From: a bacterium
Lineage (GTDB): Bacteria > UBP4 > UBA4092 > JAOAEQ01
Direction: 5' to 3'
NCBI GenBank assembly: GCA_026416715.1
Contig: JAOAEQ010000021.1
Coordinates: 5,448-69,447, forward strand
DNA length: 64,000 bases
Both the position numbers and the translations under genes were made by a program. This document shows positions 18,983-28,409 of the stretch, one piece after another. Numbering within the stretch: the stretch's first letter is position 1; each line of letters starts with the position of its first letter. A model generated the notes under the pieces. The model saw only the letters and a list, made by a program, of their open reading frames with translations. It made no database searches and was not told where the DNA came from.

Positions 18983-20371
18983 CTACTGATTCATACTATC
19001 AAGGAATTCATCATTGTTTTTGGTCTTCTTGAGTTTTTCAATCAGCATATCCATCAATTCAACCAGATTTGATTCGGAAAGAGCTTTTCGCATCAGCCAG
19101 ATTCGACCAAGTTCTTTCGGGGAGAGGAGCAATTCTTCTTTTCTTGTTCCGGAAGAGAAAATATCGATTGCTGGGAAAATCCGCCGATCAACCAACCGTC
19201 GGTCTAAATGAATTTCCATATTTCCGGTCGCTTTAAATTCTTCAAAAATAACCTCATCCATCCGGCTTCCAGTATCAATTAAACAGGTGGCAACGATGGT
19301 TAAACTACCGCCCTGCTCGATATTCCGTGCCGCAGCAAAAAATCGTTTCGGTCGCGATAACGCCGTTGCATCTATTCCACCGGACATCATCTTCCCGCTA
19401 TGCGGAACTACTGCATTATTCGCGCGCGCTAATCGGGTTAAACTATCCAGCAAGATAACCACATCTTTCCCATATTCAACCAGCCGTTTCGCTTTCTCCA
19501 TAACCATATCTGTTACCTGCAGATGTCGTTCCGGCGGTTCATCAAACGTTGAACTCACCACTTCCCCTTTAACCGAACGTTCCATATCGGTCACTTCTTC
19601 CGGTCGTTCATCAATTAAGAGCACAATCAGATATATCTCCGGATGATTCCGACTTATACTATTGGCAATACTCTGCAATAGCATAGTTTTTCCGGTTCTC
19701 GGCGCCGCAACAATTAGTCCCCGCTGTCCTTTACCCAAGGGGGTAAATAAGTCCATTAACCTTCCGGAAATATTATCGCTAGTAGTTTCGAGTATAATCC
19801 GCTTATTCGGATAGATAGGGGTCAAGTTATCGAACAGGATTTTTTCCCGCGCTAGTTCCGGGTCGCAGAAATTTATCGCTTCAACTTTGAGCAGTGCAAA
19901 ATACCGCTCATTCTCTTTCGGCGGGCGAATTTGTCCGGAAACGGTATCACCAGTGCGTAAATCAAACCGACGGATCTGTGATGGTGAAACATAGATATCG
20001 TCCGGTCCGGGTAGATAATTATATTCTACCGAACGTAAAAATCCAAATCCATCCGGAAGAATCTCTAACACCCCTTCGCCAAACATAACCCCTTCTTTTT
20101 CCGCCTGTTTCTCGAGAATAGCAAAAATCAACTCTTGTTTCCGCATACCGCTATGTCCTTCGATATTCAGTTCCGCAGCGAGTCGGTTTAATTCAGCAAT
20201 TGTTTTCTTCTGTAATGAACCAATATCCATCGAAATGATTTTATCCGGTGTTTTTTCTGGTCGTCCGTTCCGTTCTGAACGTTCAGCCCGGTCACTCCGC
20301 TCGCTACGTTCGACGCGGTCATTCCGGTCGGATTTATCGTTAGTAACCTTTGTTGTATTTCGCTCAGGCAT
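18983..20371 (-). CDS. rho: Transcription termination factor Rho
   Basis: A hexameric RNA-dependent ATPase that ends transcription. 462 residues. After a charged N-terminal tail of about 45 residues rich in Arg, Ser, Glu and Asp (repeats like RSER and RAER), the Rho N-terminal helix domain follows, then the RNA-binding cold-shock-like domain ([16 protein letters not shown]) and the ATPase core with Walker [10 protein letters not shown], Walker [15 protein letters not shown] and [19 protein letters not shown]. The ATG has GAGAGG about 12 bases upstream. The tail is an insertion like those of other bacteria with extended Rho N-termini. Confidence 0.97.
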   Translation of the reverse strand: MPERNTTKVTNDKSDRNDRVERSERSDRAERSERNGRPEKTPDKIISMDIGSLQKKTIAELNRLAAELNIEGHSGMRKQELIFAILEKQAEKEGVMFGEGVLEILPDGFGFLRSVEYNYLPGPDDIYVSPSQIRRFDLRTGDTVSGQIRPPKENERYFALLKVEAINFCDPELAREKILFDNLTPIYPNKRIILETTSDNISGRLMDLFTPLGKGQRGLIVAAPRTGKTMLLQSIANSISRNHPEIYLIVLLIDERPEEVTDMERSVKGEVVSSTFDEPPERHLQVTDMVMEKAKRLVEYGKDVVILLDSLTRLARANNAVVPHSGKMMSGGIDATALSRPKRFFAAARNIEQGGSLTIVATCLIDTGSRMDEVIFEEFKATGNMEIHLDRRLVDRRIFPAIDIFSSGTRKEELLLSPKELGRIWLMRKALSESNLVELMDMLIEKLKKTKNNDEFLDSMNQ

Positions 20372-20464
20372 AATCTTTTCCTCTCAATAAATAAGGTTAA
20401 GGGTGAAGAAGTTTGAATAGAATGGTATCAATAAATCTGCCTTTCTACTCATCCTCTTCACTAT

Positions 20465-21058
20465 TTACTGGTTACAAGTTAATTCTCGCCAAAGAGAATA
20501 CACTTGTTTTTTCGTCTCTTGCAGACTTTTAGAATTATCAATAATAAAATCCGCTAATTTCATTTTTTCGCGCAATGGCATCTGTGATTTGAACCGCAAT
20601 TCAATTTCGCGTCGAGTTAGGTTATCCCGTTGTTTAATCCGTTTCAATCGTTCCGTTCTCGGCGCATACACCACAACGATATAATCTACCAGCGAGTCCA
20701 TTTTCGCTTCAAATAATATCGCGGCTTCGAGCCCAATAAAATTGTTTGTTTTTTTAAGCTTCTCAATTTCTTGTTTAATTCGTTCGATCAATATTGGATG
20801 AACTGTTCGATTCAGCAATTGCAACTTTCGTTTATTCCCGAAGACTAACGCTCCAAGCTTTTTGCGATCAATTCGATTATCCGATGTTAAATATTCTTTA
20901 CCAAAAACTTTCACTACCGCTTGATATCCTACCCGACCCGGTTCCATTATTTCACGCGCCAATTTATCTGCGCTGACTATTGCTACTCCAAGTTGCTGAA
21001 ATATCTGGGCAACCGTAGATTGTCCTGAACCAATACCCCCTGTTATTCCGATAACCAT
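20465..21058 (-). CDS. coaE: Dephospho-CoA kinase with altered P-loop
   Basis: The last step of coenzyme A synthesis: phosphorylates the 3' hydroxyl of dephospho-CoA. 197 residues, typical length. The overall sequence is CoaE-like (DKLAREIMEPG, LVFGNKRKLQLLNRTVHPIL, EAAILFEAKMDSLVDYIVVVYAP, RIKQRDNLTRREIELRFKSQ). The P-loop reads GGIGSGQST where the family has GSGKS/T, so the lysine that contacts ATP phosphates is Gln13 (codon CAA). It may still work with another cation contact, or it is impaired. It lies between rho and polA. Confidence 0.93.
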   Translation of the reverse strand: MVIGITGGIGSGQSTVAQIFQQLGVAIVSADKLAREIMEPGRVGYQAVVKVFGKEYLTSDNRIDRKKLGALVFGNKRKLQLLNRTVHPILIERIKQEIEKLKKTNNFIGLEAAILFEAKMDSLVDYIVVVYAPRTERLKRIKQRDNLTRREIELRFKSQMPLREKMKLADFIIDNSKSLQETKKQVYSLWRELTCNQ

Positions 21059-21069
21059 GTATCGTTGTC

Positions 21070-21108
21070 AGTTTTCAGTTGTCATTTGTAGTCTGATAAC
21101 TGAAAACT
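21070..21108. repeat. Inverted repeat between polA and coaE
   Basis: Arms AGTTTTCAGTTGTCA and TGATAACTGAAAACT (14 of 15 paired) fill most of the 52-base spacer after polA. There is no T-run. It could be a hairpin terminator or a dispersed repeat. Confidence 0.4.
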
Positions 21109-21110
21109 AT

Positions 21111-23720
21111 TTAACATTCAGCGAGATTTTTCCCTACCTTAATATTGACAACCAGCGGAACTGTAAACCGCGCTACTGATTCCATTTCTTGCTTAACCAC
21201 CGCCTGCATAACGTTCAGTTCTGATTTAGGTACTTCGAAAACCAACTCGTCGTGAATAGTTAATAAAATCAGACTGGTTAGCTTTTCCTTTTTCATTCTT
21301 CGATAAACATTCAGCATCGCTCGTTTTAATAAATCTGCAGCAGTACCTTGAATTGGTGAATTAATTGCAGCACGCTCGGAAAACTCACGTAGGTCACGAT
21401 TCGGACTATTAATATCTGGCAGATATCGTCGCCGATTATAGAGCGTGGTAACATACCCTTTTTCCCGAGCAAAACTAATCGTTTGCGTAATATACTCTTT
21501 CACTCTAGGATAGCGCGCAAAATAGCGCGCAATATACGCTTTCGCTTCTTCCTGTGAGATTTTCAAACTCTGCGATAGCCCGAACGGAGATAAGCCATAA
21601 ATGATCCCAAAATTGACTACTTTCGCTGCACGACGCATTTCTCCGGTAACCAACTCTGGTAGAACATTGAATATTTCTATTGCGGTCTGGGTATGGATAT
21701 CTTCGTTATTCTTAAAAATATCCAATAACTTCTCATCTTGCGATAAATGCGCTAGAATCCTTAGTTCAATCTGTGAATAATCTGCACTTAAAAAAACATT
21801 GGTGTGAACTCGCGGAATATAACCAGCTCGAATTTTATCCGCCCAATCCCCTTGCGCCGGCAAATTCTGCAGGTTCGGTTCACTACTACTGAACCTGCCG
21901 GTAGCGGTTCCCGCTTGATTAAATGAAGTATGTAAGAGCATCGTTTCTGGGTCAACCAACGATAATACCGCATCGACATAGGTTGATTTCATTTTCGTTA
22001 ACGTTCGATACTCCAGAATTTTCGCCGGTAACGGATGCAATGTCGCTAGTTCTTCTAAAACATCTACGTCTGTCGAGTAACCGGTTTTCGTTTTCTTTTT
22101 TACCGGCAGTTTGAGTTTCTCGAATAATATCGCCTGCAACTGTTTCGGTGAATTGATATTAAACTCTTCTCCCGCAAGCTCGAATATCTTATTCGCTTGT
22201 TTTTTCAATTCTTTTTCGAACTGCTCAGATAACTGACTAAAATATGATTTATCTATCTTTATCCCCGCGAGTTCCATTTCTGCTAAAACCGGAATTAACG
22301 GCATCTCGATGTCATAAAAAAGTTGGGTAAGGTCATTTTCGACCAACTTCTGTTCCATAATCGTTGCTAATTCACGGATGACATTCGCTTCTTCGATAAG
22401 TTGCGTCATAGCTGAAGGTTCCGACGTAAGCAAGTCATCTGATGGTGTTACCGCTGACAATGATTTCTTTAAATATGTCATTGCTAATTGTCGTAAGGTC
22501 AGCGATTGGGGCGGTTGCGAAGTTAATAAATATCCGGCTAAGAAAATATCAAAAGCAGCGTTAGTTAATTCGATACCATTCTTTTTCGCAAGAATCGTTT
22601 GTTGTTTTAAATCAAATCCGATTTTCTGCAGTCGTTTTGACTGCAATATTTCGCGAATACCGTCTTTCGTTTCATCGTTCCACAAAATAACATAATTTTT
22701 TCTTTCCGTTAAGGATAAGGCGACCGCTGTCATTTGCTTATTTCGCTGCGATATTGCCACATATATTTTTTGATGTTTATCAAGTTCTTTTTTCAACTTG
22801 GATATACCAGATGCAGATTCTATGGTTTGATAAACAACGTTCTCTGCGGATTTAGAAGTCTGCCCTTGAGGTAGTTCAGCTAGTAAACGGTTAAACTCTA
22901 ACTCCCGAAATATTGCGGTTAATTCTTCATAGTTTGGCGAACTGATTTTCAAATCATCCACCTTAACCTCTAACGGTACAGAGGTGTCTATGGTTGCGAG
23001 CTTCTTCGATAACCGCGCTTGTTCAATATTGGTTTTTAATTGCTCCTGTAATTTATCTCCTTTAATTGCGTTTATATGATTTAATACACCGTCTAAATCG
23101 CCATATTCATTAATTAACCGAGCGGCGATCTTTTCACCAATTCCTGGCACTCCGGGTATATTATCTGAACTATCACCCATCAATCCAACAAAATCCGGAA
23201 ATTTACTCGGCGGGACACCATACTTCTCGATAATTTTCGTTTCGTCATAAACATACTGTTCACCACGATGAATCCGTAATACACGAATGTGCTTGTTGAC
23301 TAACTGCAACATATCCTTATCTCCGGTCACTAATACTACATCGTATCCTTCTTGTTCAGCTCGTTTCGCTAACGTGCCCATAATGTCATCCGCTTCAAAC
23401 CCGGGTAACTCTAGGATAGTTATTCCCATGGCGCGAACAATTTTTTTTACCCACGGAATCTGGATAACTAAATCGTCTGGGGTCGGTTTGCGGGTAGCTT
23501 TATATTGAACGAATTCTTGATGCCGAAATGTCGGTTCCGGTAAATCAAAACAGATTGCGAGATATTCTGGCGATTCATCTTTTAACAGTTTCAAGAGCAT
23601 TGACGTAAATCCATAAATCGCATTAGTCGGTAGCCCTTTAGAATTTGACAATGCAGCTATCGCATAAAATGCTCGGTAAAGGTAAGAACTGCCATCAACC
23701 AGAAATATTTTCGTATGCAT
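21111..23720 (-). CDS. polA: DNA polymerase I
   Basis: Repair and Okazaki-fragment polymerase, 869 residues. Residues about 1-290 form the 5'-3' exonuclease (FLVDGSSYLYRAFYA, GLPTNAIYGF, GDKDMLQL, GVPGIGEKIA). The middle domain (about 305-480) has the fold but no acidic DxE exonuclease motif (it reads IYVAISQRN), so proofreading is probably lost as in Taq. The polymerase domain has motif A (LSADYSQIELRILAHLS), motif B (RRAAKVVNFGIIYGLS) and motif C (TIHDELVFEV). It follows a candidate promoter with a leader of about 320 bases. Confidence 0.96.
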   Translation of the reverse strand: MHTKIFLVDGSSYLYRAFYAIAALSNSKGLPTNAIYGFTSMLLKLLKDESPEYLAICFDLPEPTFRHQEFVQYKATRKPTPDDLVIQIPWVKKIVRAMGITILELPGFEADDIMGTLAKRAEQEGYDVVLVTGDKDMLQLVNKHIRVLRIHRGEQYVYDETKIIEKYGVPPSKFPDFVGLMGDSSDNIPGVPGIGEKIAARLINEYGDLDGVLNHINAIKGDKLQEQLKTNIEQARLSKKLATIDTSVPLEVKVDDLKISSPNYEELTAIFRELEFNRLLAELPQGQTSKSAENVVYQTIESASGISKLKKELDKHQKIYVAISQRNKQMTAVALSLTERKNYVILWNDETKDGIREILQSKRLQKIGFDLKQQTILAKKNGIELTNAAFDIFLAGYLLTSQPPQSLTLRQLAMTYLKKSLSAVTPSDDLLTSEPSAMTQLIEEANVIRELATIMEQKLVENDLTQLFYDIEMPLIPVLAEMELAGIKIDKSYFSQLSEQFEKELKKQANKIFELAGEEFNINSPKQLQAILFEKLKLPVKKKTKTGYSTDVDVLEELATLHPLPAKILEYRTLTKMKSTYVDAVLSLVDPETMLLHTSFNQAGTATGRFSSSEPNLQNLPAQGDWADKIRAGYIPRVHTNVFLSADYSQIELRILAHLSQDEKLLDIFKNNEDIHTQTAIEIFNVLPELVTGEMRRAAKVVNFGIIYGLSPFGLSQSLKISQEEAKAYIARYFARYPRVKEYITQTISFAREKGYVTTLYNRRRYLPDINSPNRDLREFSERAAINSPIQGTAADLLKRAMLNVYRRMKKEKLTSLILLTIHDELVFEVPKSELNVMQAVVKQEMESVARFTVPLVVNIKVGKNLAEC

Positions 23721-24045
23721 GACAAAAAATTATACCGCAATGACCAACTACTAGAGCTATGGTTTCTTTTAGGATGTACTATATTTGGGAAAACCGGTTA
23801 TGGAAAGTAAAAAATTACTTACTAATGTATTCCGGAATTTTTATCCATACATATCGACATTCAACGAAAACATATTGAGGGTTACGTAACAATATACCCT
23901 TGGTGAAATTCGTATCTTAATAAGAAGTTTTATTTCGGTCGGATGTCTATGCTTTATCTAAAAATATATCGATATACCTAATTAGCTTATGACTTATGAT
24001 TTGTTATTTAAAAAGGAAGTTAACACTGTAGGAATTAACTATAAA

Positions 24046-24074
24046 ATTATATCACATTTTTTGTGTTTATACAA
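24046..24074 (-). promoter_or_regulatory. Candidate extended -10 promoter for polA
   Basis: On the minus strand TGATATAAT gives a perfect extended -10 (TATAAT at 24046-24051). A weak -35 (TTGTAT, 24069-24074) is 17 bases upstream. Confidence 0.45.
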
Positions 24075-24102
24075 GTTTTGTTGAAATTTATGATTTAGAT
24101 AA

Positions 24103-24147
24103 GATATCCGCTACCAGAAAGTTCAATCTTTCTGGTAGACGGATATC
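24103..24147 (-). terminator. Hairpin after the secretin gene
   Basis: Arms GATATCCG-CTACCAGAAAG and CTTTCTGGTAG-A-CGGATATC make a 19-pair stem with one bulged A and a six-base loop. It begins 16 bases after the stop on the minus strand. The tail is AT-rich but not a strict T-run. Confidence 0.65.
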
Positions 24148-24162
24148 AAACAACTTCTTGCA

Positions 24163-27100
24163 TTAGTCAATAATCGTTGCGGTTAAGAAAATAAATAACC
24201 GACTGGTTTCAGTGTAATCTATATTCTTCTTAAAAAAGGTACGAATGATTGGGATACTGCCTAAAATAGGAAATTTCGATTCCGCAGTATGCGCTCGTTC
24301 GTGGATTAGTCCGCCTAGTACAATAGTTTCCCCCGTATTAACTCGTGCTTGCGTAGTTAATGTGCGCGTATCGATTACCGCTTGTCCTAATACTTCTGAA
24401 TTTAATACATTTTTACTATATGGTGAATCAGCTAATCCTACATCCGGAATAACCATATTGATTGGAACGCGACCGACGATTTCCTGAACAGTCGGAGTAA
24501 TGTTTAAAATTATCGAACCATCTTCGTGGATTGTTGGAGTTACGGTCAATGAAATATTCACTGAATCAAATGACCACGCATATGAAATTGTGCTGTTTGT
24601 CCATGTAACAGTTACATTCGGAACACTCTTATACATTGATAAGGTAGCCGATTGCTGGTTAATTACGGTTACCCTTGGTGATGAAATAGTTTTCGAAACT
24701 CCTTTAGCTTCCATTGCTTGGAACGTCGCAGATAATCCACCTTTGGTCTGGAGTTGATATAATGTATTACCGCCTATAAGGTTGGTGCCAAAAAGCGGGT
24801 CTAGGACATCAGCACTACCGCCAAAATTAACCTGGTCATATACCGGAGTTAGACTGCCAATATTACTTAAACTTGGAATTACCCAGTCAAAACCATATTT
24901 TTTTGCCATAGTTTCATTAACTTCGATAAACTTCGCTTCAATAGATACTTGCAATAGTGGGATATCCAGCTGTTCTACTGCTTGGAGAAACCGGTTCCAC
25001 GCTTCCGGTTTATCACGGTCAATCCAGACTATCAGCGCATTACTCGGAGTATACTGCTGAATATCAAGAATCCCGATATCCTGCATAGACCGACGCTGGG
25101 GAAGTTGCGCTCCTTGTGGTTGACCAAACTGTTGTGCTTGGTAGAACTGCATCTGTTGTGCACCTTGTATCTGCCAGATTTCGATTTCTATCTGTGGCGG
25201 GTTGAACGTTGCTTTCGTTAACCGGATACGATACATATCCGCTTGAATACTCTGACCAAGAGTTAATGTCTGGTCACCATCTCGAGCGGGAGTCCGCCAA
25301 TAAATCCTCGCTGATGGATTAGCCGTATCTCCAGTTAAACTAACTAACTCGATATATAAATCACCGTAGGTAACACCGCCTCCTGACCCTTGCGATAAGG
25401 TATATTTCGGTGCTGACCCGATACCGCCGCCACCGCCAGGGCCCTGTAAAATCCTACGTAATGCTTCTAATAATGAATTCGGTTCCGCATGTTTAATTTT
25501 ATAAATTTTCCACGGCTGGTCTTCCAGCTCGGGAAGTTGTGCAATATAATCCGCGACTTTCTTCTGATTTATTTTGGTATCGACAACTGAGATAATTCCG
25601 CTTTTTTCATCTGGGATTAATCTTCGTCCACTTTCATACGCTTTATCTCGACCTTCCTGCGCATATAGCATTGCACCGAGAATTTCCGCTATTCCATCGA
25701 CCATTTGTTTCCGTAAATTTGCTTTTCGTTCAGCTTCCGTAGCGTCGTCTTTCGGGTCTGCAAGTAATGCTCTTGGGACAACCCGATACGCATTCGCAAC
25801 TAAATCTGATTCCGCTAATTTATCCATCATATTTTTGTTAGCGAGGAATTCTTCTACTTTGCGAATATTATCAAGCGTATCCCGAACGACCAACGTAGTT
25901 CCGCCTGGTTCTAAAATAACTTTGCGTTCGGTTATATCTACTCCTGGCACCGGTGACGCTTCTAATAATGCGGTTACTGCCTTTCTAACTTCTTCAGCTA
26001 TACCTCGGCGGATGATAAATGTTTTATTGATTAACTCAGTCGGACGAGGTTCTACCGCCGGTAAATTGGTGGTAATATATTCATCCAACTTAGCAATATT
26101 TGCTTTTGTATCAGTAATGATAAGCTGATGTGTTCGTTCGTCAAGATATAATTGCTGACCAGCAATTTGCGGTTTTACATCTTTTCCATAAAGATAATCC
26201 TGCAACATCCGAGTTTCGACCATTAGATAATGCAGTTTACGCACCTGGTCATTATTTAACGTATATACTTTACTTTTTAAATCTGGAATTACTTGAATAG
26301 TATTCCCTATCCGATTATATTTAAATCCATATAAGGGCAGTAAATTGTCTAACGCTTGTTTCAATGACCAATTTGACGCGGAAAAACTTACTTTCGCTTT
26401 AACTCCTTCTCCAATGATAATATTAAACCCAGCTACCGCTCCCATTTGCGTCAAAACATCGCCAATTTCTTGATCTGGGACATCCATCGTAATTACCGGC
26501 GCTAACATTCTTTGTTCATTTTCTGCTTCTTGTTTAGCTAATTCTTCTGCTTTTCTCTGCTCTTCAAGTGCCTTTTCATATTCCGGACGAGTTTGTTCAA
26601 TCATTAATTTCGCTTGACGATGGTCTGGAACTAATGACAGAACGGTTAACCATTCATTATGTGCAGTAATAAAATCGTTTTTATTTAACGCAGCTAATCC
26701 CGCTTGATAATGCGCTTCCGCTTCTTTCACTTTAGCTGCTAATTCCGCTTTCGCGCGTTCTGCACGAACCTTTGCTTCTGCTGCTTCTGCTCGTTTAATT
26801 TTTTCTGCATATGCCCGTTCTTCAGCATCCTGTTTTTTCTTCTGAACTACAACTTCTTTTTCTGGTCGAGTTTTTTGTTCTTTTGCACTAATTGCTGCCG
26901 CTTCTTTAGCTTTTTGTTTTTCCAAAGCTTGCGCTTCCTGCCGTAATATAGCTTCCAGCTTCTGCTGCGATTTTTCTAAAAGCGACTTCGCTTCTCCATT
27001 ATTTGGGTCTAATTCTAAAACTTTCTGAAATTGTTCTACGGCTATTTCATATTGTTGTTGAGCATAGTTCTTCTTCCCAGCTTTGAGTAAATCGCTAATC

Positions 27101-27771
27101 TGCTGTTCCCGCAATTTCTCTTCCTCTTTCGCTTTCAATTCCATTTCTTTCTTCGCCGCTAACTCCTGCGCCCGCTTCTCAGCAGCAGCCCTCTTCGCCG
27201 CCTCCTCAGCAGCCTTCCGCTCCGCCATCTCTCGTGCCGCCGCCTCCTCAGCCGCCTTCTTCGCCGCTAACTCCTGCGCCCGCTTCAATCGCGCCTCTTC
27301 CGCTAACCGTGCCTTCTCCTCTGCTCGTGCGCGTTCTGCAGCTTCCCGCGCCGCTTTTTCCTGTGCTATCTGCTCTGCTTTCGCTCGTTTAATCGCTTCT
27401 TCTTGTGCTTTCTTTTCTGCAGCTAATCGTGCTCGCTCTTCAACAACTTTCTGTGGATTTGCAATCGCATCATCACATTTCTTGATATAACTTAACGCGT
27501 CTGGATGGCTCGGGTCTAACCGAATCACTCGCTCAAACTGCGCTTTCGCTTCCAGATATTTATCTTGTTCATACAAGGCAATTCCTTTTTTCAAAAATTC
27601 TTTAATCTTCGACTGTTTTTCCTTTTCATACGCTGCCATTTCATCTGCGGTTAATTTCGCAATACGCGTATCTCCTGTATTGACATCAGCGAAACTATTG
27701 GATACACTATAACTCTGAACTAAAATTGAAAAGCCGAGTATTAAACCAATAATTAATCTTGACGATGTCAT
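24163..27771 (-). CDS. pilQ: Giant secretin with TPR and coiled-coil N-terminus (PilQ-like)
   Basis: An outer-membrane pore protein of a type IV pilus or type II secretion system, about 1200 residues. Order (numbered from ATG 27849): signal peptide 27-54, TPR about 82-125, an Ala/Lys/Glu-rich coiled coil about 130-255, TPR about 255-300, more coiled coil, a third TPR near 375-420, an STN/N0 domain near 455-520 (VPDQEIGDVLTQMGAVAGFN), N-domains, a Gly-rich linker (GPGGGGGIG), and the secretin beta domain about 950-1228 ending in GETIVLGGLIHER and KFPILGSIPIIRTFF. Two starts have ribosome sites: ATG 27849 (GGGAGA) and ATG 27771 (AGGGAGG, 9 bases), the second giving a normal signal peptide and used here. 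Confidence 0.88.
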   Translation of the reverse strand: MTSSRLIIGLILGFSILVQSYSVSNSFADVNTGDTRIAKLTADEMAAYEKEKQSKIKEFLKKGIALYEQDKYLEAKAQFERVIRLDPSHPDALSYIKKCDDAIANPQKVVEERARLAAEKKAQEEAIKRAKAEQIAQEKAAREAAERARAEEKARLAEEARLKRAQELAAKKAAEEAAAREMAERKAAEEAAKRAAAEKRAQELAAKKEMELKAKEEEKLREQQISDLLKAGKKNYAQQQYEIAVEQFQKVLELDPNNGEAKSLLEKSQQKLEAILRQEAQALEKQKAKEAAAISAKEQKTRPEKEVVVQKKKQDAEERAYAEKIKRAEAAEAKVRAERAKAELAAKVKEAEAHYQAGLAALNKNDFITAHNEWLTVLSLVPDHRQAKLMIEQTRPEYEKALEEQRKAEELAKQEAENEQRMLAPVITMDVPDQEIGDVLTQMGAVAGFNIIIGEGVKAKVSFSASNWSLKQALDNLLPLYGFKYNRIGNTIQVIPDLKSKVYTLNNDQVRKLHYLMVETRMLQDYLYGKDVKPQIAGQQLYLDERTHQLIITDTKANIAKLDEYITTNLPAVEPRPTELINKTFIIRRGIAEEVRKAVTALLEASPVPGVDITERKVILEPGGTTLVVRDTLDNIRKVEEFLANKNMMDKLAESDLVANAYRVVPRALLADPKDDATEAERKANLRKQMVDGIAEILGAMLYAQEGRDKAYESGRRLIPDEKSGIISVVDTKINQKKVADYIAQLPELEDQPWKIYKIKHAEPNSLLEALRRILQGPGGGGGIGSAPKYTLSQGSGGGVTYGDLYIELVSLTGDTANPSARIYWRTPARDGDQTLTLGQSIQADMYRIRLTKATFNPPQIEIEIWQIQGAQQMQFYQAQQFGQPQGAQLPQRRSMQDIGILDIQQYTPSNALIVWIDRDKPEAWNRFLQAVEQLDIPLLQVSIEAKFIEVNETMAKKYGFDWVIPSLSNIGSLTPVYDQVNFGGSADVLDPLFGTNLIGGNTLYQLQTKGGLSATFQAMEAKGVSKTISSPRVTVINQQSATLSMYKSVPNVTVTWTNSTISYAWSFDSVNISLTVTPTIHEDGSIILNITPTVQEIVGRVPINMVIPDVGLADSPYSKNVLNSEVLGQAVIDTRTLTTQARVNTGETIVLGGLIHERAHTAESKFPILGSIPIIRTFFKKNIDYTETSRLFIFLTATIID

Positions 27772-27896
27772 TACCGTAAACCTCCCTAAGAGTTCTTTAT
27801 AATATGCTTCAAACATATATTGTAACATTCTATTCATTTTTTTACTCATGGTAATTTCTCCCTAATAAATAATAAATGGTTTAGTTCAATTAAAAA

Positions 27897-28397
27897 TTAA
27901 TTTGTTGTTGCTTGCGCTGAAGCTTTTGCTTTTTCAGCTTTATTTTTCAATTTAATCGCAGGTTGTCGTGCTGAATCCTGCGCTAGTATTTCTTCACATA
28001 ATCGGATCGTTTCATCATAATTTTGCTGGTCAAAAAATGCTTGGGCAGCTTTAAGTTTATCTGCTATTTTCTTTTCGAAATCATATCGGGTCATTACATC
28101 GCGAAAATCAAATAAATTTCGGGATAATAATTTGGTTTTATAATCGGATTCATCAAAAGATTTCATGCCGGCAATGGTTTTAGCCACTGCTTCCGCACTC
28201 TCTTTCGGAAAATTAATTGTTTGTTGCTTTTGCAATTCTACTTTCGGCATATAATCTTCAGCGGTCTTTTGCCCACTTTGTGCTAATATCACTAACATCA
28301 AGATAAAAATTATTGCTAAGAAAGCAATCAGCAACCATTCTTTCCAGGCAAAAAGTAATTTTTTTATTTTACTGGTGTCAATTTGTTTAGCTGCCAT
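27897..28397 (-). CDS. Small single-pass membrane protein of the pilus operon
   Basis: A 166-residue protein with a basic cytoplasmic N-terminus (KIKKLLFAWKEW), one membrane helix at about 18-40, and a periplasmic part that ends in a TPR-like helical pair (AAQAFFDQQNYDETIRLCEEILAQDSARQPAIKL). It starts 12 bases after the PilM-PilN gene and precedes the secretin gene, the place where pilO or pilP usually stands. It has no recognisable PilO ferredoxin-like or PilP domain. It may link the inner-membrane platform to the TPR-bearing secretin, which is an inference from position. Confidence 0.65.
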   Translation of the reverse strand: MAAKQIDTSKIKKLLFAWKEWLLIAFLAIIFILMLVILAQSGQKTAEDYMPKVELQKQQTINFPKESAEAVAKTIAGMKSFDESDYKTKLLSRNLFDFRDVMTRYDFEKKIADKLKAAQAFFDQQNYDETIRLCEEILAQDSARQPAIKLKNKAEKAKASAQATTN

Positions 28398-28409
28398 ATA
28401 TATTTTAAT

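Larger units (their letters stand above)
23721..24162. other. 442-base spacer between the secretin gene and polA
   Basis: No gene or RNA recognised. It holds the hairpin after the secretin gene (24103-24147) and a candidate polA promoter (24046-24074). The remaining 320 bases form a long AT-rich polA leader of unknown role. Confidence 0.45.

Noticed and set aside
25574-26128. A plus-strand frame of 184 residues
   Set aside because: It lies wholly inside the secretin gene on the other strand and has a composition typical of an antisense shadow.
27083-27490. A long plus-strand open frame rich in Ser, Ala and Phe
   Set aside because: It is the reverse of the Ala/Lys/Glu coiled-coil part of the secretin gene; the codon bias of that repeat keeps the opposite strand open.
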